In this document: positions 12,737-25,800 of the stretch, one piece after another
How positions within the stretch are numbered: the first letter of the stretch is position 1
Layout of the letters: every line of letters begins with the position of its first letter
NCBI GenBank assembly: GCA_021397845.1
Contig: CM038052.1
Coordinates: 169,748,182 to 169,812,181, forward strand
Origin: Areca catechu
Lineage: Eukaryota > Streptophyta > Magnoliopsida > Arecales > Arecaceae
DNA: 64,000 nt
Direction of reading: 5' to 3'
Program-made: the position numbers and the translations under genes
Notes under the pieces: model-generated
Database searches by the model: none
What the model saw: only the letters and a program-made list of their open reading frames with translations
What the model was told of the DNA's origin: nothing

Positions 12737-14730
12737 TGTCATGCCTTGGCTCGATGCCCGAGCCAGGCATATGACAGATGGCCACATCTCCTCAGGCTTC
12801 AATCACAATGAAAATGCAAGGCCTATCTTACTAATCAACAATCAGGCAGTGATAAAAATAAATTCACTAATTATTTATTTTATTCTAGAGTTTTCCATCA
12901 AAACTAACAAGTAGATAAAAACTCAACTAAAAATCCAGGATACAATATAAAGTTTAACTAAAATTTAAGATAAAACATAAACTAAGGGATTAATACCTAA
13001 ATCCTAGCTCCTCACTAACTGGTCCCAAAGCTTGATTGATCTTTCAAATATGTACAAAAATATAGAATACAGGGGGAGAGCTTTATAGGCTCAATTAGTT
13101 ATCATCACCTCTAATATATGCATAAATTTGTCAACAACAATTTATAAATATAAATAAATTATACACAACAGAATAACCAGCTCATGATAAAATAAAATGC
13201 AACATCATATTAATACACACATTTAATTACCAAACAATACAACCATGGATGGCCAACCATTTTTACTTTACTCTCCTAGCCCCTTTGACTATGGCCACGA
13301 TCGACTATGGCAATCCTGAAAGAGATTAGATCCTGACTACATATACCATCTACCGGTCTTATGCTAGTGATCGCCCCATTGAAGGCCCAAAAATAAACTA
13401 GCTCTGATATCACATAAGGAATCATACATCCTCAGTATGTGCCATGATAAAATCAAAAAAAAAATTAGCTCCTGACTACACATACCGTCCATCAGTCATG
13501 TACTAGTAATCGTCCCACTAGAGATCCAGAAGGAGACTAAGTCCTCGTATGATCATAGTCAGACTAGAGAGCATTAATACCAAAAATATCATAATTTATG
13601 CAATTCATTACAACTCAATTTATGCTTAACATATTTAACATTTCAAACATTCATAACATACCATAGAGCATATTTAGCATTTAATACTAGAGGTCAAGAT
13701 AACTTACCTGAAAGAGCTCTATCAATATATTGCCTATTCAAATTTCAACTCTGATACTACTCTATCGACAAGTAGATAAAAATCATGACAAGATTAATCA
13801 TATAATTAATTTTCTATCTAAAATAAACTAGCATAGAAAAATGAATCTTGGTCCAGTCTAAATCTCTGCCTAAATCTCTAAAAGAGTCTGTTCAAATTTT
13901 ATTATTATGTTTGATATTTATTTTTTTTCCTTCTCCTTTTGTCTCTCCTTCTCTCTCCTCTTTTTCTCCACTTCTCTCTCTTAGTTCTCTCTCCTTTCTC
14001 TTTCTTCTTTCTCTCTCCTCTTCTCTCTCCCCTCTTTCTCTCTCCTTTTTTCTCTTCTTTCTTTCTTCTCTTTCTCTCTCCTCTTCTTTCTCTCTTCTTT
14101 TCTCTCTCCTTGCTTTTTTTCTTTTTTTTCTTTTCTTCTTTTTTTTCTTTCTTTCTTCTTCCCATGATTCCTCCTTAGCTCGGCTGAACAAGCCTCCCAT
14201 GGTTCCCAAAAAGCATGGAAGGTGGAGCGAACGTTATCGGCTTAGCCAGACAGAGGTTGGCCGACGGCGTAGCCACCGGTGATCGTCCGGCTCAAGGAAG
14301 CTGGAAGGAGCCCATGAAAATTCTTTTTTCCTATTTCCTTTCTAAGGAAGGATCTACAAAAAGGGCTTACCAGTGTTAACGAGGTCCTCAACTGCTCACC
14401 GGAGAGGAGGACGATGGGTTAGGCTCGATATGTGCTTGCTTAGAGGCAGTGAGAGAGGAGAAAATTTATAGGGGAGAATGAAGGAATTTTTAATTGCCAT
14501 ATGGGAAAAGAACTCGATCGATCGAATCCCCGACCCCATCCTCCATGCCTCCGGCCTTCTCCCTCCCCACCACAGTCATCCGATCAAAGATTTTGACAAG
14601 ATTATCACTCGGATAAGTAGAGGCTTTGTTCCCTATTTTAGCCTTTCTTTTTTATCTGGTTTTTGAACTGAAGTCGGCAGGCTCTGCCAACTTTAGCCCG
14701 GGGTGGCCCAGCAACGGTTTGGGCTTCATA
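12737..14730 (-). repeat. 3' LTR (minus-strand element)
   Basis: Starts TGTCATGCC on the plus strand, ends TTCATA (CA mutated to TA). About 1,994 bp. Contains a pyrimidine-rich block at about 13918-14160, purine-rich on the element's own strand, that yields long false open frames. Confidence 0.9.
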
Positions 14731-14742
14731 TTCTTTCCTCCA
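14731..14742 (-). other. Polypurine tract (minus strand)
   Basis: On the minus strand this reads TGGAGGAAAGAA directly before the LTR, the expected place and composition for plus-strand priming. Confidence 0.75.
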
Positions 14743-16675
14743 AAAAAACTTTGGCCTCGAAATTTTAAAAAATCTAAGCTTCCAAAACTCAAAGATGCAT
14801 GATCTAATACTCACATGTACCATTATATCCAAATTTAGTAATCCCAATAAAAGCTTCTATTCTTCCATCATAATATACTTTAAATTAATCATAATATCTT
14901 TAGTCCACCACACTTTCATTGCGTACTCTGATATAAATTATCAAATCCTCTAATTTTATTAGGTAGATTTCTGACAAGAATACCACTTTATATTAGAATC
15001 TAAACAAAATCCAACCTTCATATATTTTAAATAAAACGAGATCAAAACTATTAAATTTTCTTATCCTTACTAGGTCTTGAGCATATCACATCAAATGTAA
15101 ACCTTGATCCACTTTCTATGTTTAAAGCCTCTGTATAAAATTGTACCATCCATTTAAGATATCAATGATTCTATTCCAAATCCAAACTATTTATGCTTCC
15201 CTTGACAATTCAGTTAAACAATCTAGATCAGCTTTTTTCTTAAAAAGTTAACATTAACTCTAACAAAGTAAATGAATTTAAGTCAATGTCCTTATAAGTA
15301 GGATCGATCATGTTATTATTTATAGAGCTATTTTACTTCAATTCTTAACATCAATTGACAATCACTTGAAATTTTGCCTCTCATAATATAAATCTCCCAA
15401 TACCTATTTCTTTACTCAATGCAATATCGGTAGTAAGGTAACTAAATCTTCTCGTAGATCTTAAATTTAACTTAGAGTTTAACATACCTAATAATCTCCA
15501 ATAAATATATGGAAGATCAAGTAATCCAATCCAAAACTACTAACATAAGCTATCAAAGATTCTACCAAGATATGCATGCCATGTCTACATAATATAATTT
15601 AATCTACTAATAGCAAATTATAAATCTATGCATCATCCCAAACACATTTTTCATTACATATTTTCAATAATAATCTCCATACATATTATTAAAAAATTTT
15701 CTTCTTAATATCATTAAACTTTTTCATAATCAACATCTTAAACATCTTCTTGCAACAGTTCCAAAATTTACAATCCAATAATTAACAACAAAACTCACAA
15801 TCTATCATGATCTTCATTCTTATCAAGTTTAAGTTTCTAAATTTATTTAATTAATAATTGAATATATATTTTCAGCATAACATAATACACTATACTCTAG
15901 GCCAACACTTTTGAAGCTCGATCAAATCCATTTATCAGAGATAAAGACACATCTTATTCAGCTCTTTAATATCCATAATATGCTTACTTATCATAATCAA
16001 ATAGTATAAATCATTCAGCCTTTTATACTCATCCAAGATCAATTTCACTACTTATATTAACGATAAAAATCATGTTTCTCTTTTGAACTAATCATATGCT
16101 AGATCTTATGCACAATACCTAGGGATTAGAAATTTAAACTTTGAATCCATTTTTGCAACTTTTATCATATTCTGACTGATTATAATACTAAGTTCAAATA
16201 CCTCTTAAGTCACAGTCCATAGTGATTACAACCTAAATCTTAATATCACTCAAATCATATCCTAATCATTTATGTCACAGTCCCAAGTGATCATAATCCA
16301 AGCTTCGATATCATTCTGTCATGCCTTAATAATCATCATGTTAATTTCTAATCACTTATATTACAGTCTATAATTATATCAACATTAGATTTTCAAAGTA
16401 AATCAAATCTATAATATAACTCAAAATATACCTTCATATTTTCATTATCTAGCCTTGATGATATTCTTTCAAAAATTAAGCTAGAAGAGTTTAATCCAAT
16501 ATTTTATTTGTACAAGCCTTCTATACTTAGCAAAACCCTTGGAATTATAGTATACACCTATCAAAGAAAATTAAATAAATTTTCAGTATCGATAATTATT
16601 CCACAATATATATTCAATCAAAATCCTAATTCTATCCCACTCTCACTAACTAAATCATTTTGATCTTAAACCTTT

Positions 16676-16687
16676 GCTCTGATACCA
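16676..16687 (-). other. Primer-binding site (tRNA-iMet type)
   Basis: Plus-strand GCTCTGATACCA, i.e. TGGTATCAGAGC on the minus strand, seven bases inside the right LTR. Perfect 12-base match to the usual initiator-Met tRNA 3' end complement. Confidence 0.92.
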
Positions 16688-16694
16688 TTAAATC

Positions 16695-18572
16695 TGTCAT
16701 GCCCCAGCCCAATGCTCGAGCCAAGCGTACAATAGATGGCCGCATCAGGCTTCAATCCCAATGAAAATGCAGGGCCTATATTCATATCAGCAATCAGGTA
16801 GTGATAGAAAATAAATTCACTAATTATTTATTTATTTCTAGAGTTTTCGATCAACACTAATAAGTAGATAAAAATTTAACTAAAAATCCAGTATACAGTG
16901 TAAGCAAAGTTCAACTAAAACTTAAGATAAAACATAAACTAAGGGATTAACACCTAAACCCTGATTCCTCATTGATTGGTTCCAAAGTTTGATTGATCTT
17001 CTGAATCTGTATGAAAATATAGAAGATAGTGGATGAGCTTTACAGGCTTAATAAGTTATCATCACCTCTAATATATGTATAAATATATCAACAATAATTT
17101 GCAAACATAAACAAATCAAACACAACAGAATTACTAGCTCATGATAAAATAAAATGCAACATCATATTAATATGCACATTCAATTACCAAATAATACAAC
17201 CATGGATGGTCAGTCATTTCTACATTACTCTTCTAGTCCCTCTGATTATGGCCATGATCGGTCCGTGGCTAATCCCGAAAGAGACTAGATCCTGACTATA
17301 CATACTGTCCACTGGTCATGTACCAATGATCGCCCCATTGGAGGTCTGGAAGAAAACTAGCTCTGATATTACACGAGGAATCATGTATCCTCAGCAAATA
17401 TCATGATAAAATCTAACAGAAAACTAGCTCCTATCTATATATACCATCCATCGGTCATGTGCTAGTGATCACCCTACTGGAGGCTCGGAAGGAGACCAGG
17501 TCCTTGTGTGATCATAATCAGACTAAAGAGCATTAATACCAAAAACATCACAATTTATATAATTTATTACAGTTCAATTTATGCTTAACATATTTAATAT
17601 TTCATAACATTCACAACATTCCATAGAGCATATTAGCATTTAATACTATAGGTCAAGATACTTACCTGAAAGAGCTCTATCAATATATTGCCTATTCAAG
17701 TCTTAACTCTGATACTGCTCTATTGACAAGTAGATAAAAATCCTAGCAAGATTAATCATGTAATTAATTTTTTATCTAAAATAAACTAGCATAGAAAAAA
17801 TGAAACTTAGTCCAGTCTAGATCTCGACCTAAATCACTAAAAGAGTCGGTTCAAATTTTATTATTATTTTTATTCTTCCTTTTTCTCCTTTTTCTCTCTC
17901 TTTCTCTCTTCTCTTTCTCTCTCTCTCTTTCTTCTTCTTCTCTTCTTTTATCTTTCTTTTTCTTCTTTTTTTCTTCTTCTTCCTTCTTTCTTTCTTCTTT
18001 TCCTGCTTCCTCCTTGGCTCGGTCGAACATGCATTCCATGGTTCTCGAAAACCATGGAAGGTAGGACGGAAGCTGTCGGCTTGGCCGGATGGAGGTTGGT
18101 CGGTGATGCAGCCACCAGTGATCGTCCGACTCAAGGAAGCTAGAAGGAGCCTATGAAAAATTTTTTTTCCTATTTCCTTTCCGGAAAAGGATCAACAGAA
18201 AGGCCTTACCATTATCAACGAGGTCTTCGGCCACTCACCGGAGAGGAAGACGATGGGTTAGGCTCGATTTGTGCTCGCTCAGAGACAGTGAAAGAGGAAA
18301 CAATTTATAGGGGAGAATGGAGGGATTTTTCCTTGCCGTATGGGGGAAGAACTCAATCGATTGAATCCCCTGACCCCATCCTCCATGCCACCAGCTTTCT
18401 CCCTCCCCGTCACGGTCATCTGATCGAAGATTCCGACAAGATTATTGCTTGGATAAGTAGGGGCTTCGTCCCCTGTTTCGGCCTCTTTCTTTTTTTTCTA
18501 GTTTTTTAATTGAAGTCGATAGGCCCTGCCAACTTTAGCTCAGGGTGGCCCAGCAACGGTTTGGACTTCACA
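16695..18572 (-). repeat. 5' LTR (minus-strand element)
   Basis: Starts TGTCATGCCCC and ends TTCACA on the plus strand, 1,878 bp. About 116 bp shorter than its partner through several small indels. Contains the matching pyrimidine-rich block at about 17870-18005. Confidence 0.9.
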
Positions 18573-18577
18573 AAGCA

Positions 18578-19274
18578 TATATGGAGTCCACCTCTACTTT
18601 GGCACGTGGCAAATGTTAATTTGCCGACTTTAGATCCTCTTGCTGTGGACAAGCTGACGGCAAAACCATAAATACCTGATCACCCATGCACGAAGTCTCT
18701 AAGACCAAGTATATTTACGCAGGTTAGATGTGTTATTGTACCAGTATTTACTACGTCCGACGTTTTTGACCGCAAAGAAGCTTGGGAGCTTTCATCCAAT
18801 TATGCAAAAGACCTCTTGAGAGGCACCCCACCGGGGAGACAATGCTTCTGTCTTCGGCAATTGATGCTTACTCCTCCGTGGGCCAACTTCTAAAGCTACG
18901 ATAAAGCGGCGAAGAGATTGCTTTTGAGGTCAATCGGACTCTTCTCGTGTAAAAGCTCTTCCACCTGTCCTAATCTCTAAGTCCTGGACTTTCTGTTGAC
19001 TCCTCTAACTTTACTTCTTTCACTTTTTATATTACTTCTTGCCTCAAGATTGGAACTGAATAATATATTAATTTTATCAATATATATAAAAATATTTGCT
19101 TCAGGAAGAGAGAGAGGAGGAGGAGGAGAAAGAAGAAGTGGGTGGTTAATGCAAAGCAGCAAATGATGAAATGAGAAGCAAATGGCTGCGTTCCCACCGA
19201 CCCATTGTTTTTAACCGGATCTTGGACTCCAAATGTTTCCTAGGTGTTGCGAGCTCAAGGAAAACAAATACGTT
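18578..19274. other. Intergenic DNA, no gene seen
   Basis: Mixed-composition sequence with a purine tract near 19104-19138. No supported gene or element. Confidence 0.4.
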
Positions 19275-19585
19275 GAGGGCCAGTTTGGATGTTTGGGTTC
19301 AAAATTTCATGAAATATGGGATTGAGCTAATATAACTAGCTAAATCCTGTGAGGCCATGTCTATCTATATAAATACCTAAAGAATGGTTAGGAATAGGCC
19401 AACCCGAATATATAGAAAGTAAAAAAGAACTTTTTTTTTTTAATCTTTTTATGGGATTTTGGACCAGCCACTCCAATAATATTTTGAGATTTTATAAATA
19501 TAGACCTAATCCAGCTTGACTCATTTAATTATCTTGATCCAGCAAATCATATGAAATTTTGAGCTCGGGCATCCAAACAGTCCTC
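19275..19585. mobile_element. MITE-like inverted-repeat element
   Basis: The left end GAGGGCCAGTTTGGATG and the reverse complement of the right end GAGGACTGTTTGGATG are alike and continue to match over about 35-40 bp (shared TCAAAATTTCAT). The element is about 311 bp and non-coding. The GGGCC-TTTGG-type ends resemble Harbinger- or hAT-derived MITEs, but I could not identify a clean target duplication, so the superfamily is open. Confidence 0.65.
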
Positions 19586-20434
19586 AAAAAATAAATAAAG
19601 CAACTAACAAGCCTATTGAGAAAATATACCCTAACATCACGCGCACCAAGGTGCCCATCTCATCTAGTCATCTCCTTCCTATGAACTAATTATCGAGGTG
19701 AGTATAACGAATGAGAAATTATTATCTACACTGCATGCACTACCATGGCCGTCCATGTAGCAAATTACAATAATTGGTTTCTATGGTGGTGCGCTGAGAT
19801 AAATATTTGATGAATGAAATCTATAGGAACTGATGGGCATGATTGGCTATATGCATAGGTAGATGATACATGCAGTGTAGACAGTAATTTCCCATTGACG
19901 AGTGAAGCATACAGGGAGTTGGTTGGTATGGTGCATGGCTATATATATGGTGCATTTGGTGCGAAGTATGCATCTCGTTTGTTTTAAGAACAGCTGACTT
20001 GGCTACATGAAGCCATCATGAATGCTAGCCCTGTAACCCGCATTTTATACCCAAGTTACTGTCATACAACCGAATGGCCCTCTTGGTCTAATTAGCCACC
20101 TGACATGTACAATAAGGATTCGTCCATCACACAGCAAATCCATTTTTTATAAAAGAATATAATAATTACCACTTAGGTGGTAGTCCAGTTTAGTTCTAGC
20201 ATCCTCATGTCTCAAGTTCGAGGTATGATGCCGTGCCAACTCGAATGAATTTTTGGACCCAAACATTCCTGTTGGTGCTTGGATGGGGCTAGAGTGACAT
20301 ACTCATCTTCGGATAAGAAAAAACTAAGTTCATCTTTGTTATCATTCCATATCGAACATGTTCCAGTAAAGTGGGGCCTTTATGGACATGTCCAGAAAGA
20401 GTTGCTGCACTGGTTCCCCTCGCTCTATCTTAAT

Positions 20435-20437
<3 letters not shown>
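19586..20437. other. Intergenic DNA, no gene seen
   Basis: No supported gene, repeat or RNA gene. Ends in a TA microsatellite. Confidence 0.4.

Positions 20438-20480
<43 letters not shown>
20438..20480. repeat. (TA)n microsatellite, left flank of gypsy insertion
   Basis: About 43 bp of TA dinucleotide directly abutting the gypsy 5' LTR. A matching (TA)n array lies directly after the 3' LTR. Confidence 0.95.
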
Positions 20481-20485
<5 letters not shown>

Positions 20486-21217
20486 CGCCCATTCGGCTAG
20501 TCTCGGGTCGGACCGGCCCAGGGTGTCTGATTGACTGATCCCCGCGCGGGGTCCTCCCCGGTTCTAGGAGAGGACCCCGTGGCCCCCTTTCCCAAAGAGC
20601 TGATCCGGGGGCTTCGAGAGTTGGCGGGCACCTCACCGTCCGTGCGTTGGCCTCTTCGACTGCCACGGTCGGCTTCCGGGAGGCCCTGCTGACTGCCACA
20701 GTCGGCTTCTGGAGGTTCGGCTGAACGCCATGGTCGGTTTCTGGGAGGCCAGGCTGACCCGCTGCTGAAGGGATCGCTCGAAGTTTCCAGGAGCCTTTTC
20801 TCCCCGACAAGTTCTGACATTCTGTTGTAATGGACTCCAGTGCATGGCCACGATTCTTGTTGCCAGGCCACTACTCTGACGCTCCTGCCACGCCGCCAGC
20901 CACGACCTCGCCTCCATGCCTGTTCTCTGGGTGCATATTCGAGCTTTTCCAACCTATTCCCCAACAAAATTTGGTAGTGCTCCATGCCTATAAAAGGCAC
21001 CTGGGGGACCTCCGTAAGAGGGTAACGTTCTTCTTCCCCATTGTGAATTCTCTTCCCGAGCTCTTTCCATTATGTTGCTCTAACCCTCCTCTAACTTAAG
21101 CATCGGAGTGTCCCCCGCCGGAGCCCCTAAGGCGCCTAGGGACTTCTTGCAGGTTGATCGGTCGAGAAGCTCTCCAGCGCATCCACCGAGCCCGGTCCAG
21201 GAGGAAGAGCGGCAATA
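20481..21217 (+). repeat. 5' LTR of the Tat element
   Basis: 737 bp. The terminal TG is changed (reads ATTTGC where the 3' LTR has TGTTGC), and the end reads AATA where the 3' LTR has AACA. A TATA box, TATAAAA, lies at 20989-20995. It carries one fewer 65-bp internal unit than the 3' LTR. Confidence 0.9.
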
Positions 21218-21240
21218 GTTTGGCGCTAGAAGGAGGGCGG
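21218..21240 (+). other. Primer-binding site of the Tat element
   Basis: TTTGGCGCTAGAAGGAGGGC directly after the 5' LTR, the kind of site seen in Tat-lineage elements (tRNA-Arg type as I recall). The exact tRNA should be checked against a tRNA set. Confidence 0.7.
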
Positions 21241-21307
21241 CTTGAACCTTCGAACCTTCGTTGCACTCCTTGCTCTAAAAAGGAAGATCGACAGGAAAGA
21301 TCCAGCT

Positions 21308-22854
21308 ATGGCAAGAGGAAGAACCCGGAGTGTTTCCACGAGGGAGAGGGCGCTCCGACCAGGGGCCCAACGCACCCTGCACGGAAAGCAATGTCGCCGC
21401 CACCGTCGAGCCCACCATCACCCTGGGGCTGCAGCAATTCCAGACATTGGTAAACCGTATTGAGATGCTTACCTCAGCGGTCTAACATTTCCAGGAAATG
21501 GCGGACCATCAGCAGCAGCCGCCGGGGCTTCCTGCATCAACCATCAGCCGATCGCCGGCGTCAGCCAATGGCCGGAGGCGCCTCCGCCCCCGTCCCTCGT
21601 AGCTCCAGAACTCCAGGGGTCCTTGAGGGCCCGCGTTGAAGGAAAGAGGGTGAGGTCAGCTTCCCCCTCTTTCACCGACTCTACCCCTCTCGGCGGCCGG
21701 CGCCCTGCTGCAGACCCGCACGACTACGGCAGCAAAATCATGCGCATGGAGGAGTGCATCGCTGAGATCGTTGAGCGGCAGAACGCTGAGGGAAGGCCGG
21801 TGCACGACACCCGCTCGCCTTTCTCCGCAGAGATTCTGGGGGAGTCTATCCCCCGACATTTCAAGATCCCGCAGGTGGACCCCTACGACGGTACCACCGA
21901 TCCCTTGGACCACTTGGGCACCTACAAAGCCCATATGATGGTGCAGGGCACGTCCGACGCCCTCTACTGCATCGCCTTCCTAGCAATTCTAAGAAGGCCA
22001 TGCGGATGTGGTTCTTCGCCATCCGTCCAGGTACGATTCATTCTTTTTCCCAGCTCGAAACCCTTTTTTTTTCTCATTTCAAGACCTGCAGCCGGACTCC
22101 GAAGAACATCGACTGCCTCTTTCTCATCCAATAAACGGAGTGAGAGACCCTTTGGGACTACATGGCCCGCTTCAACTCGACCGCTATGGAGATCCCTGAC
22201 TTAAATGAAGCGGTGGCCATGTTGGCCTTTAAGAGGGGGCTCCGCTCATCCAGGTTCACATTTTTCCAGGACAAGAAGCTCCCTGCAAGCTACACCGACC
22301 TGCTGGCCAAGGCACACAAGTACGCCTTGACAGAGGAACAATCAGCGAGTCGACGCCAGGCTGAGGGGAGATCGGCTCCGAAGAAGCGGGGCGATAAGGC
22401 CCCCACGGTCCGACCTCCCGGCAATGACGGCCGGCCCACCTGATGCCAGAGCCCCAAGCCGAGGGACTACCTCAAGCGGTTCAACAACTATGCACCCCTC
22501 TCCCTATCGCGGGAGAAGATCCTGATGGAGATTGAGAACGAGGCCTTCTTCCAAAGACCTCGACCGATGAGGGACCCTCCTGCCTCCAGAAACAAAAACA
22601 AATACTGCCGGTTCCATAGGGACCATGGGCACGACACGGAGGAGTGCCTCCAGCTGAAAGACGCCATCGAGGATCTCATCCGGAGGGAGTATCTGAACAA
22701 GTACGTCCGGCCCCGCCAAGATCAGGCCGGGACTTCAACTATTAGAGACCCCCCGGGGGAGGCTGAGCTCCCAATCAACGCCCAACGGATGGAGGCGTTG
22801 GCATGCTGCACCGAAGATCCGGCTGGGGGCGGAAAGATGACCAGGACATTGTAA
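21308..22854 (+). pseudogene. Tat gag (broken)
   Basis: Likely begins at ATG 21308 (MARGRTRSVSTRERAL). The body has PRHFKIPQVDPYDGTTDPLDH (21855-21917), the usual lead into the retrotransposon gag domain, then an interrupted gag domain, then DLLAKAHKYALTEEQ. Near the end KYCRFHRDHGHDTEEC (about 22601-22648) stands where Tat gag proteins carry their CHHC-like finger. The frame changes at least twice before 21623 and again near 21985. In-frame stops occur near 22123-22140 and at 22441-22443, and the last segment ends at TAA 22852-22854. Gag forms the particle that packages element RNA; this copy could not make it intact. Confidence 0.85.
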
Positions 22855-22899
22855 AAAGGTCCAGAGGATCCAATGTAATTAGTTTTTCTGATGACGACC

Positions 22900-25800
22900 T
22901 CTCGAAGCCTCCTCTCCCGGGCGATGATCCTGTGGTTGTGTCGACCATCATCATCAATTATGACGTAAAACGCATCCTTATCGATAATGGACGTTGCGCG
23001 GAGGTTTTGCTGTATGATGCTTTCATCCGGATGAACTTGTCCAGGTCTAGACTGCGGGAGTCCGTGGCATCGCTCATCGGCTTTGGAGGGAATTCCATCA
23101 TGGTTGAAGGGGGATTGCCTTACCCGTGACCCTCGAAATGGAACCTTATCAGCGAACCTTCTCCGTCAACTTTGTGGTCATCCGTACGACCTCGGCGTAC
23201 AACGCAATTTTGGGATGGCCGATCCTCAATAAGTTCCGGATCATTGTATCCACTTATCACCTGCTGGCCAAGTTTCCGACCCGTGACGAAATTGGGGAGC
23301 TGAGGAGAGACCGTAGAGTAGCCCGGCAATGCCTAGCTATTCATGACAAGCAGCTGGACGGGCATCCCACGCTTGAGCAGCTTGACCCCAGAGATGAAGC
23401 CGACAACCATGATCAGCCTGTCGAAAAGATTGTATTTGTACTCCTTAAGGAAGACGATCCCACGAGAGTCCTCTAGATAGGGAGCGCCCTGGACAAGAGT
23501 GCAAGGCGGGAGCTGGTCGGCTTCTTAAGGAACAATGCGGACATCTTCGCCTGGTCGGCATTCGACATGCCAGGCATCCCGGCGGATGTTATCACCCATC
23601 AGCTCAGGGTAGATCCTACTTATAGGCCTGTCCGGCAAAAAAAGAGAAGCTTCGCTGCCAAAAGGTAGAGGGCCAACGAAAAAGAAGTGAAGAAGCTCTT
23701 CGACGCTGGCTTCATCAGGGAGTCTCACTACCCGGAGTGGCTGGCCAACGTCGTCATGGTGAAGAAGGCTAGTGGGAAGTGGAGGATCTGTGTGGATTAC
23801 ACAGACCTCAAGAAGGCGTGCCCCAAAGACAGCTTCCCCTTACCGAAAATTGACCAACTAGTAGATGCAATAGCCAGCCACCAACTCTAGAACTTCTTGG
23901 ATGCTTTCTCCGGGTATAACCAGAACAGGATGCATCCTGAAGATGAGGAGAAGATGACCTTTGTCACAAACAGGGGCCTGTATTACTATAAGATGATGCC
24001 TTTTGGCCTAAAGGATGCAGGCGCCACCTTCCAAAGGCTAATCAACCGAGTCTTTAAAGATCAGCTTGGGAGAAACATGGAGGCGTACATCGATGATATG
24101 ATCGTCAAAAGCCTCCATAACGCTGACCACATCAGGGACCTGCAGGAGTCTTTTGATGCGTTAAGGCGCCACAGGATGAAGCTGAACCCCGCCAAGTGCA
24201 TCTTCAGGATAACCTCTGGGAAGTTTTTCGGCTTCCTAGTTACTCAAAGAGGCATTGAGGTCAACCCCGAAAAGATCAAGGCCATCATTGACATGACTCA
24301 TCCGACCACTAAAAAGCAAGTGCAAGAGCTTACGGGTCGCATTGCCTCTCTCAGCCGCTTCATCTCTCGGTCGGCCGAGAGATCCCTCCCGTTCTTCAAG
24401 ACCTTGTGCCGGTTGGACCGCTTCCAATGGACCGATGAATGCCGGTCGGCCTTTGAAGCCTTGAAGGACTACTTGAGAAATCCCCCACTCTTGGCCAAAC
24501 CAACGGAGGGGGAAGTGCTGTATTTGTACTTGTCAGCCTCTAGCAAGGCCGTCAACGTTGTCCTTGTGCGGGTGGTGGAAGGCGGCCAGCAGAAACCTAT
24601 TTACTACATCAGCAAGGTCCTCCATGATGCCGAGGTCAGATATCCTAAGGTGTAAAAGCTGATGTACTCGTTGGTCATAGCGGCAAAACACCTCTAACCC
24701 TACTTCCAGGCGCATCCCATCGTCGTGCTAACGGACCAACCCCTCAGGGCGATCCTCCGAAGCCCCGATACCTCTGGACGGCTTGCCAAATGGGCCGTCA
24801 GGCTGGGCGAGTTTAACATCTCCTTCCAGCCACGGCCATCCCTAAAAGCCCAGGTAATAGCTGATTTCATTACGGAATGCACCTGGGGGACGGAGCCGAC
24901 CCCGACAACAGTTGAGACACCCATAGGTGAGCCCGCGGGAGAGGCTGACCCGGTGGGAGAAGCCGAGCCCGCCTGGACCCTGCACGTAGATAGAGCTTCC
25001 AACCTCTCAGAGTGTGGTGCAGGCTTAATCCTAGCCGACCCTGATGGACAATGTTTGGAGTACGCTCTGCATTTCGTGTTCCAGGTATCGAACAATCAGG
25101 CGAAGTATGAAGCTCTACTTGCGAGGTTGAAGATAGCGAATGAGTTGGGCATTAGTAGGGTCCACGCCTTCTTCGACTCTCAGCTGGTGGTCAATCAGGT
25201 GAGGGGAGAGTTTGAAGCAAGGGATCCTTCCATAGTCAAGTACTTAGACAAGGTACGGGACCTGGTATCATGACTTAATTTTTTTGAAATCCTTCATATA
25301 CCTCGGCAACAAAACTCCCGAGCGGATGCTTTGTCATGGCTGACCACCGCCAAGGTCGGTACCTCCGACCGGACCTTCGTGGAACATCTGCAGTACCTGA
25401 ACATTGCCGAGGAGCCGACGGACATCCACCAGGTTGAGCAAGAAGCCTCGTGGATGGACCCAATCCATGCATTTCTGGCACAGGGAGCCCTTCCGGATGA
25501 CCCGACGGAAGCCAGGCGCGTCCGCTCAATGGCCTCTAAATACGTCATCCTTGATGGGGCCCTCTACAAGCATTCGTTTTCCCAACAATTGTTGAAATGC
25601 TTGGGGTCGGCCGATGCGGACTACGTGCTCCGGGAGGTTCACGAGGGCATCTGTGGCGATCATCTTGGGGGAAGGTCCTTGGCTTACAAAATCATTCGCC
25701 ATGGGTATTACTGGCCTACAATTCAGAAGGATGCCTTGGACTTCATACGAAGGTGCGATGCATGCCAAAGGTTCTCTGGCATCCAAAGGAGGCCAGCTAG

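Larger units (their letters stand above)
14731..16694 (-). other. Non-coding interior of the LTR element
   Basis: AT-rich, no gag, protease, RT or integrase motif found on either strand and no open frame of note. It holds repeated short phrases such as GTCACAGTCC...AGTGAT near 16210-16350. It probably serves only as a packaged RNA body. Confidence 0.7.
12737..18572 (-). mobile_element. Non-coding LTR retrotransposon, minus strand
   Basis: Two long LTRs (12737-14730 and 16695-18572) are flanked by a perfect 5-bp target duplication AAGCA (12732-12736 and 18573-18577). Orientation is minus, because the primer site TGGTATCAGAGC (complementary to initiator Met tRNA) sits just inside the right LTR and a purine-rich tract sits just inside the left LTR when read on the minus strand. 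The 2-kb interior has no gag or pol signature on either strand, so this is a non-autonomous (LARD-like) derivative that must have used another element's proteins. LTRs are about 90% alike by eye over the stretch I compared. Confidence 0.9.

Noticed and set aside
13848..14282. Long open frames on both strands in the pyrimidine block, and again at 17829-18134
   Set aside because: Pure S/L/F or E/K/R low-complexity translation of a pyrimidine tract inside LTRs; the matching LTR does not keep the frame.
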